Source of the DNA: Anaerosalibacter bizertensis
GTDB lineage: Bacteria > Bacillota > Clostridia > Tissierellales > Sporanaerobacteraceae
Assembly (NCBI RefSeq): GCF_009696605.1
Contig: NZ_VULR01000004.1
Coordinates: 62,001 to 126,000, forward strand
Length of the DNA stretch: 64,000 nt
Reading direction: 5' to 3'
The translations under genes and the position numbers were made by a program. A model generated the notes under the pieces. The model ran no database searches. It was not told where the DNA came from and was given only the letters and a program-made list of their open reading frames with translations. Below, piece by piece: positions 43,954 to 53,822 of the stretch (position 1 is its first letter; each line of letters starts with the position of its first letter).

Positions 43954-45396
43954 CTAACTATAATTGTTTATTATTTCTTCTATGGTTTTATTATCTATTT
44001 TATGGAAACATACTGGACATACTTCAAATTGTTCTAATAATATTTTATATTCTTCAAGAAGTTTTTTTATTTGTAAATTTTCTTTTTCAATATTCTTCAC
44101 AGTTGAATCTAATTCAGATTGAATAAATGAAGTTTTATTTTTTATATTTGCTAGAGTTAATAAATTAGATACTTTTGTTTCAAGATTATACAAAATACTA
44201 TCTGCTTGATCTAATTTTGAGAACTTTTCCAAATAATTAAATCCATAAGTTGTCCTAATATAATTTTCATGAAATTTTTTCTTAATAGTTTTTAATTCCA
44301 TAAGTCTTTTACTATATTCATATATGCTATAAGTTTTTGATTCTACAATATCAATATTTTCTAACTTATTTACAATATTATTGTTTACTATTATATTTTT
44401 TGCTATAGATTTATAGTTTGAATTTATATTTTCTAATCTTCTTTTCTTATATACTTTATCCTCTAATTCTATAATAAATTGACTCGTCTGATTTAAATTT
44501 TTAAGGGAATTTATTATATTTACATTATAACAAATACTTTTATTAATATCTAATAAGTGCTTTCGTTTATTATTCATAAAATTATATACTTTTACCTTTA
44601 CATTTAAATCATTAGCAATATTTTCTACAACATCTACACTATTTAATTCACCAATTAACTTTTTTGTATTAGATATTTGTTTTTCTGTATCAACATATTT
44701 TAATTTTATATTTTTTAATTTCCCTACCTTTTCTTGTGATTCTTTTATTTTAATTTTTATTTCTTCCAATATTTTTACTTTTTTTTGTAGTTGTTCCAGA
44801 TAATCATATTCCTTTAAATTCTCCTCTAATTTATTTAATTGTTCCGTCAGATTTCGTTTAGATAAATTTAAGTTTCTTATATCTTTTAAAGTATCTCCAA
44901 CGGCATCGTCTACAATATGAACACCTACCAATCTCCCAATTGAATTGGCTCTTGTTGCAGTTTTTTCAGACAATAGGAAAGGTCCTTCTAATTGATCGCT
45001 TATATTTATAGAATTAGTTTGTTTGCCATCTAAATATACTTTTCTAATATTGGTTGCTTCTATTATTTCTTTAGGAACATTGGTCCCAAAGCCTTCAAAA
45101 ATTTGCTCCTTATTTTCACTGTTATAAAGATAATATAAATTTTTACTTTTACTTTTATATCTTTTTATTTTAGTATTATCATTAAATACTATAGTTACAC
45201 TACAATCATTTTCTCCTTCTCTTATGAAAAAATTCCCAGATGGTTCATTAAAAAGTGCCCATTTTATTCCTCTAATTATAGCACTTTTGCCTTGATCTGA
45301 AGGACCAACAATAACATTCAAACGTTCATCAAATTCTAGTTCTGTATATTTGTGAGATTGAAAATTTTCTAAAACTACTTTTTTAATATATTTCAT
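43954..45396 (-). CDS. Split SbcC/Rad50-like ATPase, N-terminal lobe with zinc hook
   Basis: A 480-residue protein beginning with the Rad50/SbcC N-lobe (VVLENFQSHKYTEL; P-loop GPSDQGKS at 31-38), followed by a long coiled coil (~165-455) and ending 17 residues after a CPVC zinc-hook motif (460-463). Signature motif and Walker B are absent and lie in the gene at 43028-43684. The gene stops where a normal Rad50 would turn at the hook and return. It follows the Mre11-like gene with 3 bases in between. Confidence 0.82.
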   Translation of the reverse strand: MKYIKKVVLENFQSHKYTELEFDERLNVIVGPSDQGKSAIIRGIKWALFNEPSGNFFIREGENDCSVTIVFNDNTKIKRYKSKSKNLYYLYNSENKEQIFEGFGTNVPKEIIEATNIRKVYLDGKQTNSINISDQLEGPFLLSEKTATRANSIGRLVGVHIVDDAVGDTLKDIRNLNLSKRNLTEQLNKLEENLKEYDYLEQLQKKVKILEEIKIKIKESQEKVGKLKNIKLKYVDTEKQISNTKKLIGELNSVDVVENIANDLNVKVKVYNFMNNKRKHLLDINKSICYNVNIINSLKNLNQTSQFIIELEDKVYKKRRLENINSNYKSIAKNIIVNNNIVNKLENIDIVESKTYSIYEYSKRLMELKTIKKKFHENYIRTTYGFNYLEKFSKLDQADSILYNLETKVSNLLTLANIKNKTSFIQSELDSTVKNIEKENLQIKKLLEEYKILLEQFEVCPVCFHKIDNKTIEEIINNYS

Positions 45397-45399
45397 TTT

Positions 45400-46383
45400 T
45401 TAATCATCTCCTAAATTCTTCATTTGAGAAGATGCAATCCTTTTTAATGCTTCTTCTTTTATATTTTCAGAAACACCTTCAGCTGTAGATACTTCCAGTA
45501 AGACTTCATTAATATCTAATTTTTCAAAATTAGTAGTTGAATCTATGGATTGTTTAAATTGAACTAATTTTTCATTTTTGAAAATAAAAGTTTCGATTTT
45601 TTCTCTATCTAATATCTCTTCTCCAGGCAATGCTGTTTCTAATGGGATAAGCTTTATATCTATATTATTATCTATTTCAATTAAAACTACCTCTGGAGTC
45701 CTTTCTATTTCTCTAAGACTATTAGTTATTCGAATTAAGCTACCTGGATTAATGAAGTATTTATTTTCTGATTTTATGATACCAAATCCTGAATGATAAT
45801 GTCCAGAAAGGGTAATATCTGCTTTAGTAGATTTTATATCATCTATTAATGTGTAGGGTATCCCTTTTATAAAGGGCTTGTTTAACAGCATACCATGCAC
45901 CATATGAATAGAATAATCAGCTTTGGGATCTACATCTTTTACAATATATTTACACAAACTATTTTTATCATCAATGTTATATGTATATGGCTGGCCTGTT
46001 AACTGTACTATGATATTATCTTTTTCTAAAAAAACCACTTCATTTTCATCTATTAAATTTATAATTTCTATAGAATTGAATAAACCTAGCATAGTTCTAT
46101 TTATAGTATGGGGGTTATGCCCATATATATCATGATTTCCACAAATCATATATATAGGTACTTCAAATTTGTTCAATATAGAAGCAAATTTACTCACAAT
46201 AGATACAGAAACATCTGGTCTATCAAATAAATCGCCTCCATGTAAAATATAATCCACATTATATTTCTTAGAAATTGATAATATTTCATAAAATTTTTTT
46301 TCTAGAGTTTCAACTAAATTATCCTTTCTATTTTTAGGTGTAGTGCCTCTTATATGTGTATCTGTAAAAAACAATATTTTCAA
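45400..46383 (-). CDS. SbcD/Mre11-like metallophosphoesterase
   Basis: A 327-residue calcineurin-like nuclease with FFTDTHIRG near 5-13, GGDLFDRPD near 48, GNHDIYG near 84, MVHGM and SGHYHSG near 195, the full phosphodiesterase metal set. Family role: the nuclease partner of Rad50/SbcC in processing DNA ends and hairpins. The start is TTG at 46383 behind AAGGGAG. It heads the four-gene split Rad50-like operon and lies right behind recA. Confidence 0.85.
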   Translation of the reverse strand: MKILFFTDTHIRGTTPKNRKDNLVETLEKKFYEILSISKKYNVDYILHGGDLFDRPDVSVSIVSKFASILNKFEVPIYMICGNHDIYGHNPHTINRTMLGLFNSIEIINLIDENEVVFLEKDNIIVQLTGQPYTYNIDDKNSLCKYIVKDVDPKADYSIHMVHGMLLNKPFIKGIPYTLIDDIKSTKADITLSGHYHSGFGIIKSENKYFINPGSLIRITNSLREIERTPEVVLIEIDNNIDIKLIPLETALPGEEILDREKIETFIFKNEKLVQFKQSIDSTTNFEKLDINEVLLEVSTAEGVSENIKEEALKRIASSQMKNLGDD

Positions 46384-46399
46384 ATATAAACACTCCCTT

Positions 46400-46439
46400 A
46401 TATTAAAACCTCCTTATAGCTATAAGGAGGTTTTAATAT
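46400..46439. terminator. 40-bp palindromic terminator after recA
   Basis: Perfect 20-base arms meeting at 46419/46420 with a CCTCC/GGAGG core and T-rich end. It ends the recA transcript ahead of the Mre11-like gene, whose ribosome site starts just beyond it. Confidence 0.8.
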
Positions 46440-46443
46440 TATT

Positions 46444-47493
46444 TTACTTATTTTTCTTTTTTTCAGGTTCAGTTACATTATCTTTCTTTTCTTTTGTATT
46501 TGTTAAACCATATTTTTCTCTAATCTTGTTTTCTATTTCTAGAGCTATTTTAGGGTTTTCTTTTAGAAAATCCTTGGAATTTTCCCTACCTTGTCCTAGT
46601 CTATGTTCACCATAACTATACCAAGAACCAGATTTATTGATAATTTCAGAAGCTGCTCCCACATCTAAAATATTTCCTTCTTTTGATATTCCCTCTCCAT
46701 ACATTATATCAAACTCTGCTTTCTTAAAAGGAGGAGCAACCTTGTTTTTAACAACCCTTACTCTCGTACGATTTCCTATTATATTGTCACCTTGTTTTAT
46801 TGCTTCTATTCTTCTTACATCTAATCTTACAGAGGAATAGAATTTTAGTGCTCTTCCTCCAGTAGTCGTTTCAGGGTTTCCAAACATTACCCCTACTTTT
46901 TCTCTTAGTTGATTTATGAATATGGCAATAGTTTGAGATTTACTTATAGAACCTGATAATTTTCTTAAAGCTTGAGACATAAGCCTTGCTTGCAAACCTA
47001 CGTGACTATCTCCCATTTCACCTTCTATTTCTGCTTTTGGAACTAGTGCAGCAACAGAGTCTACTACAACAATATCTATAGCACCACTTCTAACTAAAGC
47101 TTCTGCAATTTCTAGTGCTTGTTCTCCTGTATCAGGCTGAGATACAATAAGATTATCAATGTCCACACCTAATTTTTTTGCATAAGTAGGATCTAAGGCA
47201 TGTTCAGCATCTATAAATGCAGCAATGCCACCTCTTTTTTGTGCCTCTGCTATAGCATGAAGAGCCACTGTTGTTTTACCTGAAGATTCTGGCCCAAATA
47301 TTTCTATTACCCTTCCTTTTGGAAGACCGCCAATTCCTAAGGCTATGTCTAAGTCTAAAGAACCTGTTGGAATTACCTCAATGTTCATATGAACATTTTC
47401 CCCTAATTTCATTATAGAACCTTTACCAAACTGTTTTTCTATTTGATTTAAAGCAACATCTAATGCCTTTTGTTTGTCATTATTATCAACCAT
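46444..47493 (-). CDS. recA: Recombinase RecA
   Basis: The 349-residue strand-exchange ATPase has P-loop GPESSGKTT near 66-74, the [21 protein letters not shown]2 region (core [10 protein letters not shown] near 205) and a basic/acidic C-terminal tail. It drives recombination and LexA self-cleavage. A stop codon directly precedes the ATG at 47493, so no longer form exists. A LexA box and SigA promoter lie upstream. The Shine-Dalgarno sequence AAAGGTGG is ~22 bases from the ATG with a hairpin in between. Confidence 0.97.
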   Translation of the reverse strand: MVDNNDKQKALDVALNQIEKQFGKGSIMKLGENVHMNIEVIPTGSLDLDIALGIGGLPKGRVIEIFGPESSGKTTVALHAIAEAQKRGGIAAFIDAEHALDPTYAKKLGVDIDNLIVSQPDTGEQALEIAEALVRSGAIDIVVVDSVAALVPKAEIEGEMGDSHVGLQARLMSQALRKLSGSISKSQTIAIFINQLREKVGVMFGNPETTTGGRALKFYSSVRLDVRRIEAIKQGDNIIGNRTRVRVVKNKVAPPFKKAEFDIMYGEGISKEGNILDVGAASEIINKSGSWYSYGEHRLGQGRENSKDFLKENPKIALEIENKIREKYGLTNTKEKKDNVTEPEKKKNK

Positions 47494-47526
47494 TTATACC
47501 CAGTTAAACTGGATTCACCACCTTTC
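47494..47526 (-). promoter_or_regulatory. recA leader with a hairpin between ribosome site and start
   Basis: On the minus strand AAAGGTGG is followed by a 13-base palindrome (CCAGTTTAACTGG) and then GTATAA-ATG. Folding the hairpin brings the ribosome site to ~9 bases from the ATG. A mini-frame GTG-AAT-CCA-GTT-TAA also starts at the ribosome site. Confidence 0.5.
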
Positions 47527-47533
47527 AAATATT

Positions 47534-47547
47534 CGAACATAAGTTCC
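47534..47547. promoter_or_regulatory. LexA box of recA
   Basis: CGAAC-ATAA-GTTCC on the plus strand, a perfect GAAC-N4-GTTC box located just downstream of the recA -10 element, where bound LexA would block transcription. Confidence 0.85.
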
Positions 47548-47555
47548 TAATACCT

Positions 47556-47584
47556 ATTTTACATTATTTCAGTGGTATAGTCAA
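47556..47584 (-). promoter_or_regulatory. recA promoter
   Basis: On the minus strand TTGACT (47584-47579), 17 bases, TAAAAT (47561-47556). The -35 element overlaps the stop of cinA. This lets recA be induced apart from cinA. Confidence 0.7.
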
Positions 47585-48816
47585 TTATTAATTTCAAGTA
47601 AATATTTTCTTCCTTCTACAAAGACTTTATTTGCAGCTTTATTTTGTATATCTTGTCTACTGCCTGTAAAAATATTTTTTATAACATAAGATTTATCTTT
47701 ACTTGCTAAGCCTATATAAACTAACCCAACTGGTTTATCTTTAGTTCCTCCAGTTGGACCTGCAATTCCAGTTATAGATAAAGCCATATCTACATTGGTT
47801 TTGTTTAATAGCCCTATAGACATCTCTTTTGCTGTCTCTTCACTTACAGCTCCATAAGTTTTCAATGTACTTTCCTTTACGTTTAACTCTTCAATTTTAG
47901 AATTATTGGTATAAGTAACTATTCCTCTTTCAAATACTTGGGAGGCTCCAGGGATAGCAGTAAATCTACTGGAGACTAAACCACCAGTACAAGATTCACA
48001 AAACGCTACTGTCATATGATTCTTTTTTAACTGCTTAAAAAAAACTTCTTCTATAGATTCATTATTATAACTATAGATATATTCTCCTAGTCTTTTATCA
48101 ATTTCTTTTACTAAAGGATCAATTATTAAATCAATCTCTTTCTCATTTTTACCTTTCCCAGTTACTTGTATCTCTACTTGTCCCTGTTTTGCATAAGTAG
48201 CAATAGTTGGATTAGATTGTTCAATAACAAGGTCTTTAATCAGTTCTTCTAAAGAAGATTCTCCTATTCCCATGGTTCTTATAGTTTTTGATTTTATAAT
48301 ACTATCTTGTTTTAGCAAAGGAGCTGTATAGTTATTGAACATAGTTTTCATTTCAGTAGGAGGACCAGGCAATAGTATTATTTTTTTATCTTTCCAATTA
48401 AAAAAAACACCAGGTGCTGTTCCTATATCATTGTTTAAAACTTTACTATCTTTAATTATATAAGCTTGTTTTATATTGTTATCTGTCATTTTCATATTTC
48501 TTTTTTCAAAGTATTTTTTTATTTTTGCAAGATGAACATTATCAAGTTCTAAATCAACACCTAAAGTTTCAGAGACAACTTCTTTTGTTAAATCATCTTC
48601 AGTTGGTCCTAGACCTCCTGTATAAATAATTAAATCAGACCTATCAAGCGCTATTTTTGTAATTGTTTTAAGCCTATATACATTATCTCCAACAACAGTG
48701 TGATAAAATACATCAATTCCCAATTCAGCTAATTTTCTAGATAAAAAGCTAGCATTGGTATTTACAGTATTTCCAAGAAGTAATTCACTACCAACACTAA
48801 TGATTTCAGATTTCAT
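47581..48816 (-). CDS. cinA: CinA, competence/damage-inducible protein
   Basis: A 411-residue two-domain protein: N-terminal MoCF/ADP-ribose-pyrophosphatase-like part (SEIISVGSELLLGNTVNTN; TGGLGPTEDDLT near 67) and C-terminal nicotinamide-nucleotide amidase (CESCTGGLVSSRFT near 268). The family recycles NMN and has been linked to competence. AGGAG precedes the ATG. Position between pgsA and recA is conserved across Firmicutes. Confidence 0.95.
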   Translation of the reverse strand: MKSEIISVGSELLLGNTVNTNASFLSRKLAELGIDVFYHTVVGDNVYRLKTITKIALDRSDLIIYTGGLGPTEDDLTKEVVSETLGVDLELDNVHLAKIKKYFEKRNMKMTDNNIKQAYIIKDSKVLNNDIGTAPGVFFNWKDKKIILLPGPPTEMKTMFNNYTAPLLKQDSIIKSKTIRTMGIGESSLEELIKDLVIEQSNPTIATYAKQGQVEIQVTGKGKNEKEIDLIIDPLVKEIDKRLGEYIYSYNNESIEEVFFKQLKKNHMTVAFCESCTGGLVSSRFTAIPGASQVFERGIVTYTNNSKIEELNVKESTLKTYGAVSEETAKEMSIGLLNKTNVDMALSITGIAGPTGGTKDKPVGLVYIGLASKDKSYVIKNIFTGSRQDIQNKAANKVFVEGRKYLLEINN

Positions 48817-48831
48817 TTCTTCAACTCCTAT

Positions 48832-49377
48832 CTATCTTTCTCCAGAATGTAAGACCTTCTTATTTTTATATATATAATCTACTCCTGATAATATTGTGAA
48901 GAATACTGCAAGATAAAGCATTATCCTATCAAAAGGAAAATTAATTAATTTGAAAGGATAGTTATTAAATAATATTGCGATTACAGCTACCAATTGGGTT
49001 ATTGTTTTTATTTTACCTAATTTGCTTGCAGCAATAGTAATTCCTTCTGAAGCAGCAATAACTCTTAATCCTGTTATAGCAAATTCTCTTGCAATAATGA
49101 CTATAACCATCCATGCAGGTACTTTTGACATTTCTACTAAAGAAATCAAAGCTGCAGAAACCAATAACTTATCAGCTAGTGGATCCATAAATTTACCAAA
49201 ATTAGTTACCTGATTTCTACTTCTAGCTATATATCCATCTAAAGTATCTGTAAGAGATGCTATTATGAATATTACTGCTGCTATATACTGTCCATTACTT
49301 ACATCTGTAAGTAAGAAAAACATAAAAATTGGAATTAAAACAACTCTAAATAGTGTTATCTTGTTGGCTAGATTCAT
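48832..49377 (-). CDS. pgsA: CDP-diacylglycerol-glycerol-3-phosphate 3-phosphatidyltransferase
   Basis: A 181-residue polytopic membrane enzyme that makes phosphatidylglycerol phosphate. The CDP-alcohol phosphotransferase motif D-G-x2-A-R-x8-G-x3-D-x3-D is present (DGYIAR...GKFMDPLAD near 46-70). The start lies 32 bases inside the end of rimO, so both are translated from one message. Confidence 0.95.
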   Translation of the reverse strand: MNLANKITLFRVVLIPIFMFFLLTDVSNGQYIAAVIFIIASLTDTLDGYIARSRNQVTNFGKFMDPLADKLLVSAALISLVEMSKVPAWMVIVIIAREFAITGLRVIAASEGITIAASKLGKIKTITQLVAVIAILFNNYPFKLINFPFDRIMLYLAVFFTILSGVDYIYKNKKVLHSGER

Positions 49378-50698
49378 TTATAATCGCCCCCATTAAATCA
49401 TATTCTAAATAGTCAGCAATATTTATATTTATAAAACTACCTATATCTACTTTATCACTGCTATTAAAATAAACAAGTCCATCTATTTCAGGACTATCCA
49501 TATAAGTTCTTCCTATATATACTCCATCGTCTACTTCTTCTTCAATTAGAACTTTATAAGTTTTTCCAACCTTTTTTCTATTGAAATCTAATGATATACT
49601 TTTTTGTAATTTCATTAACTTATCTTTTCTTTGGTTTTTAGTATCTTCATCTATTTGATCTTCAAAATTATATGCAGTTGTTCCTTCTTCCCGGGAATAA
49701 GTAAATACACCTAACCTATCAAATTTAATTTTATTAATATAATCATATAATTCATTGAAATCTTCTGCAGTTTCTCCTGGAAATCCTACAATTATTGTAG
49801 TTCTAATAACAATGTCTGGGATTTCAAATCTTAATTTTTGTATTAATTTAGTAATATCTTGTTTATTAGTTTTTCTATTCATTCTTTTTAAAACTTTATC
49901 ACTTATATGTTGAATAGGGATGTCCAAGTATTTAACTACTTTTTCATTTTCTTTAATAGCTTTTATTAGTTCATCATTAAAATTATCAGGATACATATAT
50001 AAAAGTCTGATCCATTCTATTTTTTCAATTTTGTTTAGTTCTTTCAATAAATATGGTAGTTTATATTCACCATATAAATCGATTCCATAATCTGTTGTAT
50101 TTTGTGCTATTATTATTATTTCTTTAACCCCTTTATTTGCTAAAGATTTAGCTTCTGAAACAATATCTTCTACCTTCCTACTTCTATATTTACCACGAAG
50201 TTTCGGTATTATGCAATAAGAACAATAATTATTACATCCTTCAGAAATTTTTATATAAGCAGTATGATTATAATTTGTTCTCTCTACTTTTTCTATATAT
50301 TCATTATTTATGTTTCCAACCTTTACAATTCTATTCTTCGTTTTTAATTCTTCAATTAGATTAACTATTTCTTTTATATTTCCTGTTCCTACAATACCAT
50401 CTACATAAGGTATTTCATCTAATAATTCTTTCCAGTACCTTTCAGCTAAACAGCCTGCCAAAATAATATATTTACAATTTCCATACTCTTTATATTTGCA
50501 CATTTCCCAAATAATTTCTATAGATTCTTTCTTTGCTTCATTAATAAAGCCACATGTATTTATTATTATTATGTCCGCTTTATCAAGTTCTTTTGTTATA
50601 GAATAATTATTATCAATCAAAATACTAGTCATTAAATCTGAGTCTATTTCATTCTTTGAACAACCTAAAGTTACTACAGCTATATTTTCAATATTCAC
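49346..50698 (-). CDS. rimO: Ribosomal protein S12 methylthiotransferase
   Basis: The 450-residue radical-SAM enzyme methylthiolates an Asp of S12. UPF0004 cysteines (LGCSKNEIDSD, NTCGFI, GCLAER), radical-SAM CNNYCSYC near 155 and a C-terminal TRAM domain. It differs from MiaB (26592-27953) by the CSKNEID sequence. The GTG at 50698 follows AAAGAGGTG; an upstream in-frame start would overlap ftsK. It lies between ftsK and pgsA. Confidence 0.93.
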   Translation of the reverse strand: MNIENIAVVTLGCSKNEIDSDLMTSILIDNNYSITKELDKADIIIINTCGFINEAKKESIEIIWEMCKYKEYGNCKYIILAGCLAERYWKELLDEIPYVDGIVGTGNIKEIVNLIEELKTKNRIVKVGNINNEYIEKVERTNYNHTAYIKISEGCNNYCSYCIIPKLRGKYRSRKVEDIVSEAKSLANKGVKEIIIIAQNTTDYGIDLYGEYKLPYLLKELNKIEKIEWIRLLYMYPDNFNDELIKAIKENEKVVKYLDIPIQHISDKVLKRMNRKTNKQDITKLIQKLRFEIPDIVIRTTIIVGFPGETAEDFNELYDYINKIKFDRLGVFTYSREEGTTAYNFEDQIDEDTKNQRKDKLMKLQKSISLDFNRKKVGKTYKVLIEEEVDDGVYIGRTYMDSPEIDGLVYFNSSDKVDIGSFININIADYLEYDLMGAIINESSQQDNTI

Positions 50699-50714
50699 AA
50701 CTATAAACACCTCT

Positions 50715-52859
50715 TTATTCTGAATTAAGATTTTCCTTATCAATTAGCACCTTCCTTGGTTTACTACCTTCATATCCACCAACAATTCCTCTTTCCTCCA
50801 TTTCATCTATAAGACGTGCAGCTCTTGCATATCCAATTCTTAATTTCCGTTGGAGCAATGAAATAGAGGCCTGTTCTTCTTCAATAACTAAATTTATAGC
50901 ATCAGGAAGCAATTCATCTCCATTATTTTTACTAGAAACCCTTTTATTTTGTATAGAATCTAATATTTCTTCATCATACTCTATATCATTTTGTTCTTTT
51001 AAAAAACTTACCACTTCCATAACTTCCTCATCATCAACAAAAGCACCTTGAACTCTCAGCGGCTTAGAAAAATTTGAAGGATAAAAAAGCATATCTCCTT
51101 TACCTAACAGTTTTTCTGCGCCTCCCATATCTAAAATAGTTCTAGAGTCTGCTTGAGATGTCACTGCAAAAGAAATTCTGGAAGGTATATTAGCTTTAAT
51201 AGTGCCGGTAATTATGTCTACTGATGGTCTTTGAGTAGCAACTATTAAATACATTCCTGCAGCCCTTGCCATCTGTGCTAACCTACAGATATAATCTTCA
51301 ATTTCTTGAGCAGATACCATCATTAAATCTGCTAATTCATCAATGATTATAACTATTTGTGGTAAGGTTTCTGCTTCTTCATTATCCTTAATTTTATTAT
51401 TATAACTATGAATATCTCTTACATTGTTTTTAGCAAATATTTTATATCTTCTAGTCATCTCCTCTACTGCCCAGTTTAATGCATTTCTAGCTTTCTTAGC
51501 CTCTGTTACAACTGGAATCAGTAGATGTGGTATACCATTGTAAACATTTAATTCTACAACTTTAGGATCTATTAAAATTAACTTCACATCATCTGGAGTA
51601 GATTTATATAATATACTCATAATAATAGTATTTATACATACACTTTTACCTGAGCCTGTAGCTCCTGCAATAAGTAGGTGAGGCATCTTTGCCATATTAG
51701 TTATTATTGGTTTTCCAGCTATGTCTTTCCCTAAAGCCAAAGGAGTCTTTGTATCAATATTTTTATATTCATCTGACATTAGGATTTCCTTTAAAGATAC
51801 ACTTACCTTGTTTTTATTAGGTACTTCTATACCTACTGCTGCTTTTCCAGGTATAGGTGCTTCTATTCTAACATCAGATGTAGCTAAATTTAAAGCTATA
51901 TCATTAGATAGATTTACAATTTTACTTACTTTAACTCCTGGGGCAGGTTGAAGTTCATAACAAGTAATAGTAGGTCCTTTACTTATTTGAACTATATCTG
52001 CTTGAATTCCAAAATTCTCCATAGTTTCTTCTATTTTTTTTGCATTTGTTAAAACTTCTTTTTTGTCATCAGAATCCCTTTCATTACTTCTGTTTTTTAA
52101 TAACTCTAATGTTGGAAGTTTATAATTATTTATAGATTCTTCAGTATTAGAAATTGTATTTTTTGTTTTAGATTTTTTACTTTCTAGTCCATTGATTTTT
52201 TCGTTATTTTTATTATTATAATCCAATATTTTTATTTTTTCATTTCTTTTTTTATTAGATTTTACTTTTTGCTTTTTTTCTACTTTATTTAAAGTATTAT
52301 TAGTATTATTTTTTTTAGTATTATCTTTTTCAAACTTAGAAAGTTTTAATTTATCATTTATTTTTTTAAAAAAATTTCCTACTTCTATTTCTGTTATTAA
52401 TAAGAAATTAACTAATATAATAAGCAGCAATATTATATTAGAGCCTAAAGAACCAAATAACTTAAAGAAAATATATCCAAAGAAAGCACCTATAATTCCT
52501 CCACCTAATCCACTTTGACTATATTCAAAAGCAAGACTTATTTGTTCTTTAAAGGAGCCTGCTTTTGTTTTATTAATATCTAAAATAGTTATAAAACATA
52601 AAAAAATTATTAATAAAAATATTGATTTTTTATCTTCAGATATATCTGTTCTATTGATTATAAGCCATAATCCTATAAATACAATTATTAATGGAAATAT
52701 ATAGCCTCCAAAACCCATTAAAGTTAAATACGTGTTTTTTAATAAAGCCCCTACTAATCCCATTTTATTACTAAATAAACTTAAAATAGAGAGAATTCCT
52801 AGGGATATTATAACTATCCCTATTACCTCTCTATTATTTTTGCTTTTTTTCTTTTTCAA
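50715..52859 (-). CDS. ftsK: DNA translocase FtsK/SpoIIIE
   Basis: A 714-residue septal DNA pump: four N-terminal membrane segments (~15-160), a low-complexity Lys/Asn linker (~165-250), the motor with P-loop GATGSGKSV near 400 and Walker B IIIDELADLMM near 503, and the gamma winged-helix at the end (RKLRIGYARAARLIDEMEERG, core GYARAARLIDEM) that reads DNA polarity signals. It moves chromosomes during division and sporulation. TTG at 52859 behind GAGGTGG is preferred to the GTG at 52868, which overlaps the ribosome site. Confidence 0.93.
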   Translation of the reverse strand: MKKKKSKNNREVIGIVIISLGILSILSLFSNKMGLVGALLKNTYLTLMGFGGYIFPLIIVFIGLWLIINRTDISEDKKSIFLLIIFLCFITILDINKTKAGSFKEQISLAFEYSQSGLGGGIIGAFFGYIFFKLFGSLGSNIILLLIILVNFLLITEIEVGNFFKKINDKLKLSKFEKDNTKKNNTNNTLNKVEKKQKVKSNKKRNEKIKILDYNNKNNEKINGLESKKSKTKNTISNTEESINNYKLPTLELLKNRSNERDSDDKKEVLTNAKKIEETMENFGIQADIVQISKGPTITCYELQPAPGVKVSKIVNLSNDIALNLATSDVRIEAPIPGKAAVGIEVPNKNKVSVSLKEILMSDEYKNIDTKTPLALGKDIAGKPIITNMAKMPHLLIAGATGSGKSVCINTIIMSILYKSTPDDVKLILIDPKVVELNVYNGIPHLLIPVVTEAKKARNALNWAVEEMTRRYKIFAKNNVRDIHSYNNKIKDNEEAETLPQIVIIIDELADLMMVSAQEIEDYICRLAQMARAAGMYLIVATQRPSVDIITGTIKANIPSRISFAVTSQADSRTILDMGGAEKLLGKGDMLFYPSNFSKPLRVQGAFVDDEEVMEVVSFLKEQNDIEYDEEILDSIQNKRVSSKNNGDELLPDAINLVIEEEQASISLLQRKLRIGYARAARLIDEMEERGIVGGYEGSKPRKVLIDKENLNSE

Positions 52860-52910
52860 ACTAACCACCTCTAGAATTATTTCTACAGATGATTTTAAAA
52901 TCCTCTTTAT

Positions 52911-53735
52911 TTAAAACATCTGAGTAAATAATAATATTATTCCTAAAGCCCATAGATAATAAGAAAAATAATATAATTTTTCATTTTCTAGTAGCTTAAT
53001 CAATATTCTTATTGAAATAACGCCTACAATTGTAGAAACAATTACTCCCACTACTAAAGGAGCAGAAAATTGGGTTTGGCTTCCTGTATCTATAACCTCT
53101 TTTATTCCTAATAATCCAGCACCAAAAGTCGCTGGCAATGCAAGTAGAAAAGAAAACTCTGTTGCTAACTTTCTGTTTAAGCCTCTAAATAAACCACCAG
53201 CTATAGTTGAACCAGATCTAGATATACCTGGAGCTATAGCAGCTCCTTGAAAAATTCCTATTAATATAGAGTCAATAAAATTCATATCTTTTATATCTTT
53301 ATTTCCTCTAGATTTTTTATCAACAAACCATAAAATAAATCCTGTTATTAAAAAAGCAATACTAATAGCTAAAATAGAATTATACAATTTTTCAAAAGTA
53401 TCTTTGAACACTAAGCCTATTATAGCAGTAGGAATGCTACCTAAAATTATAAGAATAGCCATCTTTTGATATATGTTAGTAACTCTGATTTTTTTGTTTT
53501 TTATACCTTGTCCTAACATTTTAAAGAATTCAGCTATTATTTTTATAATATCATTAAAGTACACTATGAAAATAGAAATTAATGTACCAAAATGAAGCAT
53601 CTCAGTAAAAAATAAATTTCCTTCTTTTATACCAAAGAAATTTTGCAAAACCACCAAATGTCCTGAACTACTAATTGGCAAAAATTCAGTAATACCTTGA
53701 AATATTCCTAAAACTATTGCTTGCAAAAAAGTCAA
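52911..53735 (-). CDS. uppP: Undecaprenyl-diphosphatase
   Basis: A 274-residue polytopic membrane phosphatase (BacA/UppP) with GITEFLPISSSGHL near 14-27 and PGISRSGSTIAGGL near 170. It recycles the undecaprenyl lipid carrier of cell-wall synthesis and gives bacitracin tolerance. The TTG at 53735 follows GGGGGGA. Confidence 0.94.
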   Translation of the reverse strand: MTFLQAIVLGIFQGITEFLPISSSGHLVVLQNFFGIKEGNLFFTEMLHFGTLISIFIVYFNDIIKIIAEFFKMLGQGIKNKKIRVTNIYQKMAILIILGSIPTAIIGLVFKDTFEKLYNSILAISIAFLITGFILWFVDKKSRGNKDIKDMNFIDSILIGIFQGAAIAPGISRSGSTIAGGLFRGLNRKLATEFSFLLALPATFGAGLLGIKEVIDTGSQTQFSAPLVVGVIVSTIVGVISIRILIKLLENEKLYYFSYYLWALGIILLFTQMF

Positions 53736-53822
53736 AAAAATCCCCCCTTAAAAGTATTCATTTGCTTATTTTATTATAGCATAATATGGTTTGTTATACT
53801 ATATTCTTTAATTAATAGAAAT

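Noticed and set aside
43028-45396. A frameshifted or decayed sbcC gene
   Set aside because: Each of the three frames has its own start, ribosome site and stop, lengths are sensible, and the breaks fall at domain borders (zinc hook, coil). A split gene set fits better than decay.
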